A stretch of 64,000 nt of DNA. It comes from Brienomyrus brachyistius (lineage: Eukaryota; Chordata; Actinopteri; Osteoglossiformes; Mormyridae). The stretch spans positions 10,159,001-10,223,000 of the forward strand of contig NC_064554.1 in the NCBI RefSeq assembly GCF_023856365.1, in the 5' to 3' direction. Shown here piece after piece: positions 24,000 to 34,379 of the stretch (position 1 is its first letter; each line of letters begins with the position of its first letter). The notes below the pieces were generated by a model, which searched no databases, was not told the DNA's origin, and saw only the letters and a program-made list of their open reading frames with translations. The position numbers and the translations under genes were made by a program.

Positions 24000-25667
24000 T
24001 TGCAGTACAGTACACTGCAGGTATAATACCAGCTCTTTTTAACAAAGGCGTTTTGTGTTGTGTCAAAAAAACAAACAAACAAAAAACCAATTAGAGTCAG
24101 AGCAATAAATACAATGATACAACAGCAGGGTGAAATGATTGGTTGGATCACTGCCACTCAGCAACTTAGCCGGGCAATTTCGAGACTGAAGTCACATGAG
24201 GCCCAGAAGTGCTAGTGTTCCTTAAAATAATTACTCAGAAGCACCTCTGAGATACATTTTAAAGATGCAATTGAAAAATCCTCATTTAATTTTTATTTGA
24301 TTTGTGTCAAAAGAGAATGAGAGACTGTTAATTACTTTTTTGAAAAGCTCTCATTTGATTTCTCCTGCCCAGTTCCCATTTCCTAAGTTTGCCGCCTTAT
24401 CTCCTAAGGACAGATAGCGCGGTGTTACCCACAGAATAAAAATAATGTACAGCGCCGGCTCGACTTTCAACACACAAAAAAAGTGTGTGTCTGCGGTGTC
24501 AAGACATGCTAACTGTTAGCCACGTTAGCCACAAGGAGCGTGTGCTGCTATAACAGCATTTGCTTCTTTAAATTCTTTATCAGTAGCTTCCCAGTTTCAC
24601 CTTCCTATCCACACGAAATGTTGTTAAATTGAGAAGAACGTTCAGGTTATTGTAATATATGTATATATGTGCACACATGCAGAAGAGAACGAAATAAGAG
24701 ACTCCATTCTGTATACTGTATTAGCTCTTTATTTAAGCAGCTGATGGTTACTGGGACTGTAGCCAGCATTTGTGGAGGGTATCCTTGGTGTGAATATTCT
24801 TCAAACTTGTGAAATGAACAGTTCATCCTCTGCCGTTACGTTTACAAGAGAAAAGAAAATGTCGCTGATAAATTGGGAAACTTCACGTTAAAGTCCTTCA
24901 CTTACTTCTGACGTCTATTTCGGGTGTAAAACAAATGCTGGAAACCCCTTCAAAGGTGTGATACGTCTGTCTATATGGATAATAGTACAATCCATTACCC
25001 CTCTGTAAAAAAATATTTTGATAGCTTTTGTAACTTCACCATCGGTATTTTAATTATTGTTATTATTATTGTTATTAGAGCATCAAACTTGTGCTAACAT
25101 GTTAAGCAGCAGGCCGGTGCCGTCCTGTGTGAAAGACTGACAAGCCCTGAGCCCAAAAGGCCCGTCAGTTTTCTATGGCTCAAACCGCGGCACCAGAAGC
25201 AGCACCGTGTGGCACGTCGAGCTGAGTCCGTTCAAATGCTGAACATTAGGCTGATTGTCGCGATTGGTGAGGGACTCTGACATAATGTGATGCATTATTT
25301 TCTTATACACAAGTTTGCTTTACATTGCAGCAGTGAAATGCTCCCAAAAATGTACTGAACAAATGAACCGTCATAATATGAGATATTAAACTGGCTTTGC
25401 TGATAAACATATGGCAAATGTGTATCAAAATACTGACAATCATAAAGTGAAATGTGTGGGAGTATTAATCAAGGAGCGATTACCTTGATTACTCCATCCG
25501 GTATTTGTCCTCTGGTGCCTTTCTTCATTAATTCAGGAACAGTGAACTTACACAACAACTGAATTTTATGTACAGTATTCCAGTAGCAAATCACATACAT
25601 TATTAAGGACACTTAATTATTTGCATGCACTGTTGCAGGCTGTTTGCCTTAATTTATATATCAACTC
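24000..25667. other. Downstream flank of hs3st4, no gene seen
   Basis: May include distal 3'UTR (AATAAA on the minus strand at 24733-24728 and 24297-24292). A TTATTATTATTG-type run lies near 25050. No other gene signal. Confidence 0.4.
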
Positions 25668-25917
25668 TTTATTTAAAAAAAGAGAGAGAAGCAAAATCAT
25701 GTCCAGTTTACAAATGAAAAATATATTTTGTGTATAGTATGTACATCATGATTGCACAAACACCTACAGCATTGGGTCAGATGAGATCAGTAATGTCATT
25801 GGTTGAGTCGCAATGAAAGCTATGAGGTCTGACATAAGACACTCTCACATCATTTAACGAGAGACAGCTGGTGCGTCCGCCTGCAGAGGAGCCTCTTAGC
25901 TGGAGAGAAGTGTCCTC
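25668..25917 (-). other. Candidate proximal 3'UTR of hs3st4 with AATAAA signal
   Basis: The minus strand after the TGA carries an AATAAA hexamer at 25673-25668, about 245 bases after the stop. Further AATAAA hexamers occur at 24733-24728 and 24297-24292, so a longer 3'UTR is equally possible. No clear GU-rich downstream element marks the first site. The extent is an inference. Confidence 0.35.
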
Positions 25918-26551
25918 TCACTGGGTCTCCATCTGCTCCCACTGAAAGTTCTGTCCCGTCATTTGGTAAAACATCATATTATAGGGCTTGTAAAATTTGT
26001 GCAACCGTCGTATTACATCAGGGTCTATTTTGGGATGAGTCCTGCCCTTGGATTTACCCAGACACCTGGGGGTGCTGCTGTCTTCTGGCTTTTTCAGACA
26101 CGGAAAGCCCTTGGTTTTGTTGAAGTAGAAGTGCTTATCCGTGACGATGCGTTTGAGCCCCAGGAAATCCTGAACTTTGGCCATCTCTCCCGCTGGGTCA
26201 ACGATGAGCTGCTCACCGCTGACAAAGTGCATCTGCGAGAGTGGAAAGTACTGCAGCCAGCTCTCCAGGTGTAGGGCATAGATGCCTATGCGCAGGGCGC
26301 TCCACGAGGCATCGATCAGCCCCAGGGTCCGGTTCTTAAAGGCCAGAACCTCGAAGGTTGGGATCTCTGGCTTTTTGGACAGAGTCTGGGTGTAGTCCGA
26401 GATGGCCCTGGTCACCGGGTTGCGAACGACGATGATCAGCTTGATGTCTCTAGCCATGGCATGGATGCGCTTGGGGGCGTTGTTGGTGACAAAATAGCTA
26501 GGCGTTTTCTCCATGGTGATCTGACCCTCCAGTGTGGAGGGCATCAGGTCC
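25918..26551 (-). CDS. hs3st4: Heparan sulfate glucosamine 3-O-sulfotransferase 4-like, terminal coding exon (partial gene)
   Basis: This exon encodes the C-terminal 210 residues of a Golgi type II membrane enzyme that moves sulfate from PAPS to the 3-O position of glucosamine in heparan sulfate. Seen, numbering from the first full codon: EKTPSYF at residues 14-20; the PAPS 3'-phosphate motif [13 protein letters not shown] at 43-55, with Arg43 and Ser51; N-glycosylation sequons at Asn73 and Asn144; Cys151 and Cys163, the usual disulfide pair; and KGRTH at 168-172. The end [12 protein letters not shown] resembles HS3ST4 as I recall it, and differs from HS3ST2 (ETVGQDFRWE) and HS3ST3. The first base is the third base of a codon split by a phase-2 intron, so the open frame continuing to an ATG at 26703 is read-through into intron. 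The family's 5'-PSB motif and catalytic glutamate lie in exon 1, outside the window. No frameshift or internal stop was seen. The family call is near certain; the paralogue call is strong but made from memory. Confidence 0.9.
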
Positions 26552-26573
26552 CTGGAGGAGACAGAGAGCAGCA
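26552..26573 (-). other. Splice acceptor of the hs3st4 terminal exon
   Basis: Read on the minus strand, a pyrimidine-rich run (CTCTCTGTCTCCTCC) is followed directly by AG at 26553-26552, and the exon begins with GGACCTGATG. The position fits the conserved two-exon structure of the HS3ST2/3/4/6 group, where the intron falls just before the (S/D)LMP motif. The donor is outside the window. Confidence 0.85.
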
Positions 26574-27404
26574 CAGACCTGTAATAAGCACGCGAATGCA
26601 GTCCTATAACCAGCTTGAAAATGCATGCAGTGCAAAAATAGGAATACATGGAGATGGTTGCATATAACTCAATGAAAAGCATGTAACTGCTAGAGTAATA
26701 CATGGAACAACAGCTGAGAGAACAGCCAAAGGAGCAGATTTCTTGTTGCTTAAGTTGAGTCCATCTTTGTGAATCCAGAGGCAGTACTAGGGAATCTCAA
26801 TAAAGATTTCACTGCATATAGTTATGGCTTCATTGCCTTTAAGGGAACATACTCCATCCGCCGGTGCTATGAAACGCCTGCTGCACCATTGCTCTCAATA
26901 TCAGACACTCTCCCTTTTCCCTCCTTCGCTGAATGGCGCGGCTATCAAAAGGTATCAAGCGTTTCATTGTAAGATATCCTCTAAGCATTTGCACTTGAAG
27001 AAACTATTCTGACCCTCACACATTCTCTGCGTTGGAAACAAGAAATAATTACTTTGACCATCAAACTGACTGTTGTCCATCTTTGAAGCAAACCAGTCAC
27101 AGTATATTATACATATATTACCAAACAAAAGCTATTACTCTGAGCTGCTGGGTTTGGGTGGTAGTAATTGTTTTGGCAGTGCAGGTCGCAGCTGATATTG
27201 ATGTAATTTCTATTTTTGTTTTTGTTTCAAACATGGAATTGATGTTGAGTAATAAGCTATATCCCTTGCTTCTCAATTATTCCAGGAGAAAAAAAAAATC
27301 AATGAACAATGATGAATTGCTGCTGTCTAGAAAGATCGCTTAATTATTTCTCTTTCATTAAACTGACCACACAGCACACAGGGCCTATAAGCTGCTGAAA
27401 AATA

Positions 27405-27407
<3 letters not shown>

Positions 27408-27461
<54 letters not shown>
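27408..27461. repeat. (AT)n microsatellite at the edge of a mariner remnant
   Basis: An uninterrupted AT run of about 54 bases that directly abuts the first recognisable mariner sequence. Confidence 0.95.
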
Positions 27462-27462
<1 letters not shown>

Positions 27463-27464
<2 letters not shown>

Positions 27465-28330
27465 GATGCAGACCATCCACCTCAGTTTGTCAAGAAATAA
27501 TTTATGGTGTTTGTGCCCTAATTGGAAAGGACTGACATCTCAGTTGGTTCATCTTACAGTTCTGACTGAAAATCTGCAGTTGAGCAAACTTTCCACTCGA
27601 TGGGGCCCAAAATCATTGTTATCAATCCGGTTACAGATAAGAGCAGATCTTTCAATGGAAATTTTAAAGAAGTGGGATGAAGACCCTGAATCATTTCCTT
27701 GAAGGCTCGTCACAGGGGATGAAACATGGCTTTTTCAGTATGATCCTGAGGACAAAGCACAATCAAAACAATGGCTACCAAGTAGGGGAAGTGGTTCAGT
27801 CAAAGCAAAAGACCGGCCAGGTGCAAGGTCTTGGTTACATTGTTTGAAACTGTGAGATGCTCAAGACATTTTTCTTGTTGAATTTCGGGAGGACCAAAGA
27901 GCTAAAACATCTGCTTATTATGAGACGTTTTGAGAAAGTTAGGCAAAGCTTTAGCAGAAAGACGCCCAGGAAAGCTTCACCAGAGAGTCCTGCTCCGCCA
28001 TGACAGTGCAAGGGCAGTTTTGCGAGAGTTTCGATGGTAAATCATTAGGCATCCACCACGCAGCCCTGACTTGGCTCCTGCTGCCTTCTTTTTGTTTCCT
28101 AATCTTAAACATTTTAAGGGCACTCAGTTTTCTTCAGTTGATAATGTAAAAAATCCTACACTGGCATGGTTAAAGCCCCAAAACCCTCAGGTCTTTTGGG
28201 ATGGACTTAATGGCTGGTATCATCACTTACAAAAGTGTCCCGGCCTTGATGGAGCTTAGATTGAAAAATGAAACGTATATATCTTTCAGTGTTCTTTTTA
28301 AATGTCATTTTCCCATGAAGCCCCCTCTTA
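27463..28330 (+). mobile_element. Decayed mariner transposon, transposase pseudogene
   Basis: Blocks in order on the plus strand match mariner transposases. There is a decayed helix-turn-helix-side segment. The first catalytic block is GDETWLFQYDPEDKAQSKQW (about 27716-27775, the usual GDETWV-F-YDP). Then come LLRHDSAR (about 27990) and PPRSPDLAPAAFFLFPNLKH (28052-28112; canonical SPDLAPCDFFLFPKLK), and the end is WYHHLQKCPGLDGA (28216-28257). Stops and frameshifts interrupt it, and the spacing between the second and third catalytic aspartates is shortened. The 5' terminal repeat is missing, replaced by the AT microsatellite. Confidence 0.8.
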
Positions 28331-28774
28331 GATAGGTAGATAGACACAGACAGACTGAAAGACAGACAATAAAAGTGCCTTTAATCTGCATTTATCACTC
28401 AGATTAAATGATTCATGTTGTTGTTATACCTTCAAGGTCTTTAGCAGCACGACGTTCAAAGGCAGTTTGTGACATAATATTCTGTTGTACCTGAAGACTA
28501 GCAAGTCACACCAAGCACAGACTGGTTCACAATAAATCACCTTGCTACTGCATACATAACAGGTACTTCGAGGCTATTCATAAACTCTAAAATGTCCCTA
28601 CTGTAGTGTAGAATTATACAATATAGATGGAGTCACTGAGTAATTCAGTGTGGGCGTAGAAATAAATCCATTTGACACTACAGGTTTAGAAGGGCTTTAA
28701 ATTAAATAGACATTTTATCTTTGTAATCCATGGCTTATATTATATGGATTTTTCATTATTTGTGAAGAGTGTTT

Positions 28775-29145
28775 GCTTGTTGGTTAGCACTGTGGCCTCA
28801 TGCCTTCGGACTTGTTTCCTCAGTTCTTAGCCAAACTGCTGCATGTGTGCTGCTCACTTCTGGTTCAGTGTCTCCGCCTCCATCTGAAAACAACGTGTGT
28901 TCCCTTGTTTCTGCCCTGATTTTCCAGGGATAGATTGCAGGCCCTCTACAAGTATAGGTACCCTGGAATTCTTCCCTTTGCCTCCCCCATCTTGCTCTCT
29001 GTAGCATGGGGGGTCGCAGCACAGGGTCAGCCAATGGGTGGTGCCCCCGGAGCTGAGGGTTAAGGGCTTTGTGCTGTTCTGCCAAGGCCGAGGTCTCAGT
29101 CGGTGACCTTCTGTTCAGTTCTCCTCTGGATGGATGGAGTGAGTT
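28775..29145 (+). mobile_element. Possible diverged SINE-like repeat
   Basis: TTGGTTAGCACTGTGGCCTCA at the start resembles a SINE head. GAGGGTTAAGGGCTTTG and TCGGTGACCTTCTG resemble a common fish repeat, and it ends CTCTGGATGGATGGA. The middle is not recognisable. A 180-codon open frame on the minus strand (29340-28798) overlaps it, but its translation matches no family I know. Confidence 0.4.
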
Positions 29146-30035
29146 TATTTTAAGCTGCGAAACCTCGTTTTTATTTTCCATAACCGGAGACATTTCTGCT
29201 CGGCCTAGAATCAGATGTGACCAAGCTTGATGTGAAGTGGGATGCCCTATTCTTGATCCCCTAAAATGTGAAGGAAAACCTTCATTCCTATGTATCTTCT
29301 GTGCCAGAATGCCATTCACTGCCTGTGCATTCTGGGTCAAATGACAGCTGAAATAATCTTCCCTCGCCGAGATGCCGACCTCAGTTGCTTAAGTTGCCCC
29401 GGAACTGAAGCTGTTTTAACATCATGAATAAAATTCAATCGCAAGCCATCATGAAAAACTAAATCACAAGATCTTATTTTGCTTATTATGTTATAAAGCT
29501 ACATTTAAAGTCGACAATGGCAAAATTTCCCATGACTTTAGAAAGCAGAAGGGATCTTTGCTTTATGATAAAGACATGATAAAGAATTCTTACAGATTCA
29601 ATGTAACTCATTAGGAGTGTAAATAGGGAAAAATGATAAATAGAAAAATAAGTCGGACAACAGTAATATATTTATCTTTGATTTGAGGTCAACCTCATTT
29701 TTAGGTGTGAAAGCCATTAGCCAGCAATCGGGCACTCTTCAGATATCAGAAAAAAACAGGCTTCTGCTGTGTATTTACATTATGGGAACTTCTAAGCTGT
29801 CTTCTGCAGGTGCTGAAGACCTTTCGAGATGTGGCTGAACAGACGTTACTAAATTACAGTAATTATGTCCTGATGTATGTGTAGTGGGATACTGGATAGT
29901 TTTTCAAACCACAAAATCTCTTTTGCATGTTGCATTTCCTTCAAGGTTCAATGATGTTTCAAGCTAGGTTTTTAACTTGATCTTGGTGTTCATGAAAGCA
30001 TTCTTGGACTTATTTATCTGGACATGTGGGGACAT

Positions 30036-30260
30036 TTACATCCGAGAGTATGGGAACATCAATAGGGAACAGTGTTTACACACAGGGTGCAACTGATCCT
30101 CTAAAATGACCTGATGTTTCTTGAGTGTTAGAGCGATCATCTGACCTAACGAATCCCAGGAGACAACTATCCATACCAACACAGTTGTGGGCTGAAAGCA
30201 TCCTGTGGCTTCATCCAAATGTAAACCTCTCAGAATCACGCATCACTGTCTCCTTTGCAA
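30036..30260 (-). mobile_element. Tc1-like transposase fragment
   Basis: A minus-strand frame reads VLVWIVVSWDSLGQMIALTL and then HQVILEDQLHPVC, matching the S-V-M-V-W-x-x-x-S-W-D-S-L-G-P-M-I-A-L and D-I-L-G-D-Q-V-H-P-M blocks of a teleost Tc1-like transposase. Both ends are lost. Sequence up to about 30420 may belong to the same copy but could not be aligned by eye. Confidence 0.6.
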
Positions 30261-32454
30261 GTAGGTCCAGGTTTGTACAACCTACAGCAGGTCAGGCACT
30301 TTTGTGCATGAGCTCAACAGGCGGCTTCCCTGCGGTAGAACCTCCCTGAACAGCCGCTCTGCGAAGCTCACGATGGACAGGGTTTTCTGAGGATGCCGAA
30401 GTTCTGCCTTTTTCCGAGGTGCTGCTTCATAGCTCAGAGCTTTGCTGAGCTTCAGCTTCTGTCTACTGATCCTCTTTCCCGATGCAAGTCAGCAAAAGTG
30501 ACCCCTGCAAAGCTTCCCCTTGATGTTGTAGTTTTTGTGACTCATGCGCCAGTTACATTGTTTAGAAAACAAATGCATAATAATGTATGTTATGCATATC
30601 CTCCGTCCTAATATTTCAATCTTAATTGTCTTCCAATTGTAGCCCATCTACTGCCTTTCTGGACATGAAAAATCCACGAATCTCCTGATAGATTCCTGAT
30701 AGATAAAATTATTTTAAGAGGTTTAAAACCAATAATAAAACAGAAATCAAGATTTTCACTAGCCTATACAGTATATAAAGCCATCCATCAATCCACCTTC
30801 CACACCACCATTCCTGTACAAGGTCAGAGTGACTAGAATGGATATATAAAATGCAGAATAATAAAATAAGGCCACTTTGATCCTGTTATTAAACTATAGA
30901 TATGTACCTTGTATTTAAAGAGTCAGCTATCTGTTTCTTTCATCGTGCAAGACATTGAAAAAAAATGAAACTGCAATTAATTATCTCACTGTTTTTCGGT
31001 CCAAATGTTACATAAGTGAAAGACAAATTGTTATCCAAGATCCTGTCACTAAAAAGCCAGACCCCTTCATATATCTCCTCCTCCTCCAGAGATGGTGGTA
31101 CTCCAGCTCCAAGCTGGCTGCATTGCCCGTGCAATTAATTAACTGGGAGCTGGGAATGCTGCCCGAAGAAAAGCCCAAACAGCTTTAAAATGAAGGCACT
31201 CTATGAATATTGATAATACAGAGTCTGACCCTTAAAACATAAATAATCAATTTAAACATACTGAAAGATAAACTGATTGTAGCATTTAGCGAGTTGTTTG
31301 ATCAAAGCCGGAAGTTTTATCAGACCTACATATCTGGATCTACATATCTTTACAAAGAGCAGATCAGTAGTGAAACTCCTAATTAAATTTAATTGATTTT
31401 AATTTGTGTAGAATTCCTCCTCTTATCAACTGCAATACTAACAAACCAGACTTTTTTTATGGAAAACATAGTAAACATTACAAAGCATTATCATATATAT
31501 CAGATTATTATATTTACATATCCTAAACAGGATTAGTTGATTCTCTTCCAGTGTTTTCATTTACAGGAAAAATAGACAGTTCTTAATTCATTACAAAACA
31601 AATCAATCTTGAAAATGTTCATCTATATTTAAAACTGACTCCTGTCTGTATTCAGGGTATATTGTGTTCACTGCAATGATTCCAGTAAGAAATTCTAACA
31701 GTTTGGCCCTAAGTTGTATTGCTGTAAAGCAAATTGGCACTGTGGATGCACGAATTTAATCTAAAGGTGTTAAATAATTTAAATTAATAAAAGCCTGCTG
31801 CTCAAAATCAAGCCACAATTGTTGGACAAAAGTGTGTGCATCAATACCCTATTTTTGGGGAGGTCACAGCTGGCTGTGTGGATCCAAATGGAGGGATTCT
31901 GCATTCTGTCCGGAATCCTCATCTAATTCTGTCACTCAGGATATTGACAAGCACTGAACCCATTTGACCCCAAGCACTGAAGCCACGTGACCCCATGCAG
32001 TGTAGCCTGGCAGTTCGTCTACTTACCTCTCGATGCAGATTTTTGATGAAAGGCCATGAGTGATTATCACATGCAGCCATGATGAATAATGGAAGATAAA
32101 CTAAATAAATGTGAAACCTACAATCGTAACAAAATGATGCAGTGTTGCTAAGTTATTCCCTTAATGCTATCAAAAGTGCAAAAACTGTAGGCTGCCACAG
32201 AATTTAATTACTGTATCTTCATGTCTTTCAAAGTTTGTTAGATTAGCCTTCAAAACTTAAACTCGTCCAAGCATTTGCAGTAACCCGCTAATATACCCAT
32301 ATGTTTTTACCCAACCACTAGCGTATTACAGTACGTTTAGCTAATCAATACCTCATCAAGTTATTAAGCCAATTAAGGTAATTAAGTGAGCTGGGGGTGA
32401 CATTTAAAAAACACATGGAACTTCAGGGGCGCCCCTGAGGAGAGATTTCGGAAG

Positions 32455-32905
32455 CAAAGCAGTTTTGTTCTAGCAAATACAGACTCGCTACCCAGATAGA
32501 CTCATGATTCTACATCCCATCTCATCCCCTTCGGTCAGCAAACCGACGCTGCTTGGCGCTCCCTCCACTATGTGAGAAGACTCACTCCACATGGTTCTCC
32601 TGTGTGGTTCCCTGCTGGTGGAATGAGTTGCTGAACCACATCCCATTATCTGACTCCCTCTTTACCTTCATGAAATGCCTCAACACTCATCTCTTGACGA
32701 ATTCCTCTCTACTAATCTGATGCCTTTATACCTCCCCTGATGTTCTTTTGTTGCACTTCTTGTCCTTGAATAGTCTTCTTAGGTTCCTTCTTTGTTAGCC
32801 GTTGTTGTTGTTAGCTCCTGCTCCAGTACAGCTCACATGTGGACCTCAAAATGCATTGGAAACTCAGTCTAGCTGCACATATGCCTAATTGATTCTTAAA
32901 ACATA
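32455..32905 (+). mobile_element. LINE 3'-end remnant (L2/Rex1-like)
   Basis: Plus-strand text translates in pieces to RRLTPHGSPVW, then a WNELLNHIPLSDSLFTFMK-like and LNTHLLT segment. This resembles the end of a common teleost LINE in which 'WNELP...LSxRSxxSLxxFKxxLKTHLF' precedes the 3'UTR. The following TGTTGCACTTCTTGTCC...GTTAGC resembles its 3'UTR. It is heavily diverged. Confidence 0.5.
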
Positions 32906-32999
32906 TTAAACTTATATCACAATCCTTGTAGGTCATCTGCAGACATACAATGTAGATTGTACCTGTAGATGTACAATATTATTTATAGGTTTATAGGTC

Positions 33000-33600
33000 A
33001 CTTCTGACTGCCTGATTCACGTTGTCTGTTCACACAGATTTATAGACCTCTACTGACTGCCTGTTTCACGTTGTCTGTTCACACAGATTTATAGACCTCT
33101 TCTGACTGCCTGTTTCACATTGTCTGTTCACACAGGTTTATAGACCTCTTCTGACTTCCTGTTTCACATTTTCTGTTCACACAGGTTTATAGACCTCTTC
33201 TGACTGCCTGTTTCACATTGTCTGTTCACACGTGTTTATAGACCTCTACTGACTGCCTGTTTCACATTTTCTGTTCACACAGGTTTATAGACCTCTTCTG
33301 ACTGCCTGTTTCACATTGTCTGTTCACACAGGTTTATAGACCTCTACTGACTGCCTGTTTCACATTGTCTGTTCACACAGGTTTATAGACCTCTTCTGAC
33401 TTCCTGTTTCACATTTTCTGTTCACACAGGTTTATAGACCTCTACTGACTGCCTGATTCACGTTGTCTGTTCACACAAGTTTATAGACCTCTTCTGACTG
33501 CCTGTTTCACGTTGTCTGTTCACACAGGTTTATAGACCTCTACTGACTGCCTGTTTCACGTTGTCTGTTCACACAGGTTTATAGACCTCTACTGACTGTT
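33000..33600. repeat. Second 49-bp minisatellite, 12 copies plus a partial
   Basis: Units TCT(A/T)CTGACTGCCTG...TTCACACAGGTTTATAGACC start at 33000, 33049, 33098 and so on to 33539, exactly 49 bases apart. The array ends in a partial unit TCTACTGACT. Its sequence is unrelated to the 49-bp array at 14.8 kb. Confidence 0.95.
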
Positions 33601-33894
33601 TCACAACAATTTATGCTTATGACAATCCCCAAATTCCCAAACATGAATCCATTTCACTTTAAGCTTTAATGAAAGTTTTGAAGACCTTCCCCTATATCAG
33701 CTTTATTTAAGCACTTACATGAGCACTTGAAGTGAAGACTGTCAGATTTACATGAGCAAAATTGTAACGTAAAACTCAATGTAACAAGCCCTGGAACACA
33801 TGCCTGAAGTGACCACAGATGCAAGCAAGAGACTGGACTGATCTATATACACTCCTTTAAAATTAGTGGCTGAATAACTCTGGCTAAAAGACAT

Positions 33895-34050
33895 CTAAAC
33901 CCATTGCAGGGCACACTCACACAGATGCACATCTATGGGCCATTTGGTAACTCCAATTAGCCTTAGTATGTTTTTGGGATGGGGAAGATCCTGAGGAAAA
34001 CCCACGATGATACATGGAGAACTTGTGCATGTGGTGCAAGTTTGGGTGTT
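33895..34050 (-). mobile_element. SINE remnant
   Basis: Read on the minus strand: CATGTATCATCGTGGGTTTTC, AACATACTAAGGCTAATTGG and AGTTACCAAATGGCCCATAG, the body of the local SINE family in diverged form, followed by GAGTGTGCCCTGCAA. Confidence 0.65.
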
Positions 34051-34208
34051 TGAAGCATTTTATTTTGAGAGAGACCAATTTTTGTGGTATTTTTCAAATG
34101 TGAGGTGCAGGATATAGTTATTATCTTTCACTTTGTAATTTTTTTTTATTTTTAACGTTTTTCATGTTCATGTGCAGTCACCTTTTGTAGCTTTGTAACT
34201 GCACCATT

Positions 34209-34375
34209 GACTTTAGTCATCACCATGGGGACAGACTTCACAATGATACACATGATCAAACCCCCCACCACACCAAGGGGTCATCACCATGGGGACAGAA
34301 TATGATCAACCCCCCCCCCCCCCCCCCCCCCCACCACCACCACTTCCTAACCAGGGTTCATCACCATGGGCAATC
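34209..34375. repeat. Imperfect duplication with 23-base poly-C tract
   Basis: TCATCACCATGGGGACAGA occurs at about 34218 and 34281, and TTCATCACCATGGGCAA at about 34358. The poly-C tract at 34310-34332 lies between the last two. Confidence 0.7.
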
Positions 34376-34379
34376 CCGG

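Noticed and set aside
25963..26274. 103-codon plus-strand frame opposite the hs3st4 exon
   Set aside because: It is the antisense shadow of the real exon.
26552..26703. N-terminal 51 codons continuing the hs3st4 frame to an ATG
   Set aside because: They lie upstream of a strong splice acceptor at the position conserved in this gene family, and do not resemble HS3ST sequence; read-through into intron.
28798..29340. 180-codon minus-strand open frame
   Set aside because: It overlaps a repeat-like segment, has low-complexity composition and shows no known motif. Kept only as a note in the repeat entry.
30955..31188. 77-codon plus-strand frame
   Set aside because: No motif, AT-rich composition, chance length.
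14755..33600. Minisatellites considered as CRISPR arrays
   Set aside because: Units are contiguous with no unique spacers, and the sequence is vertebrate.
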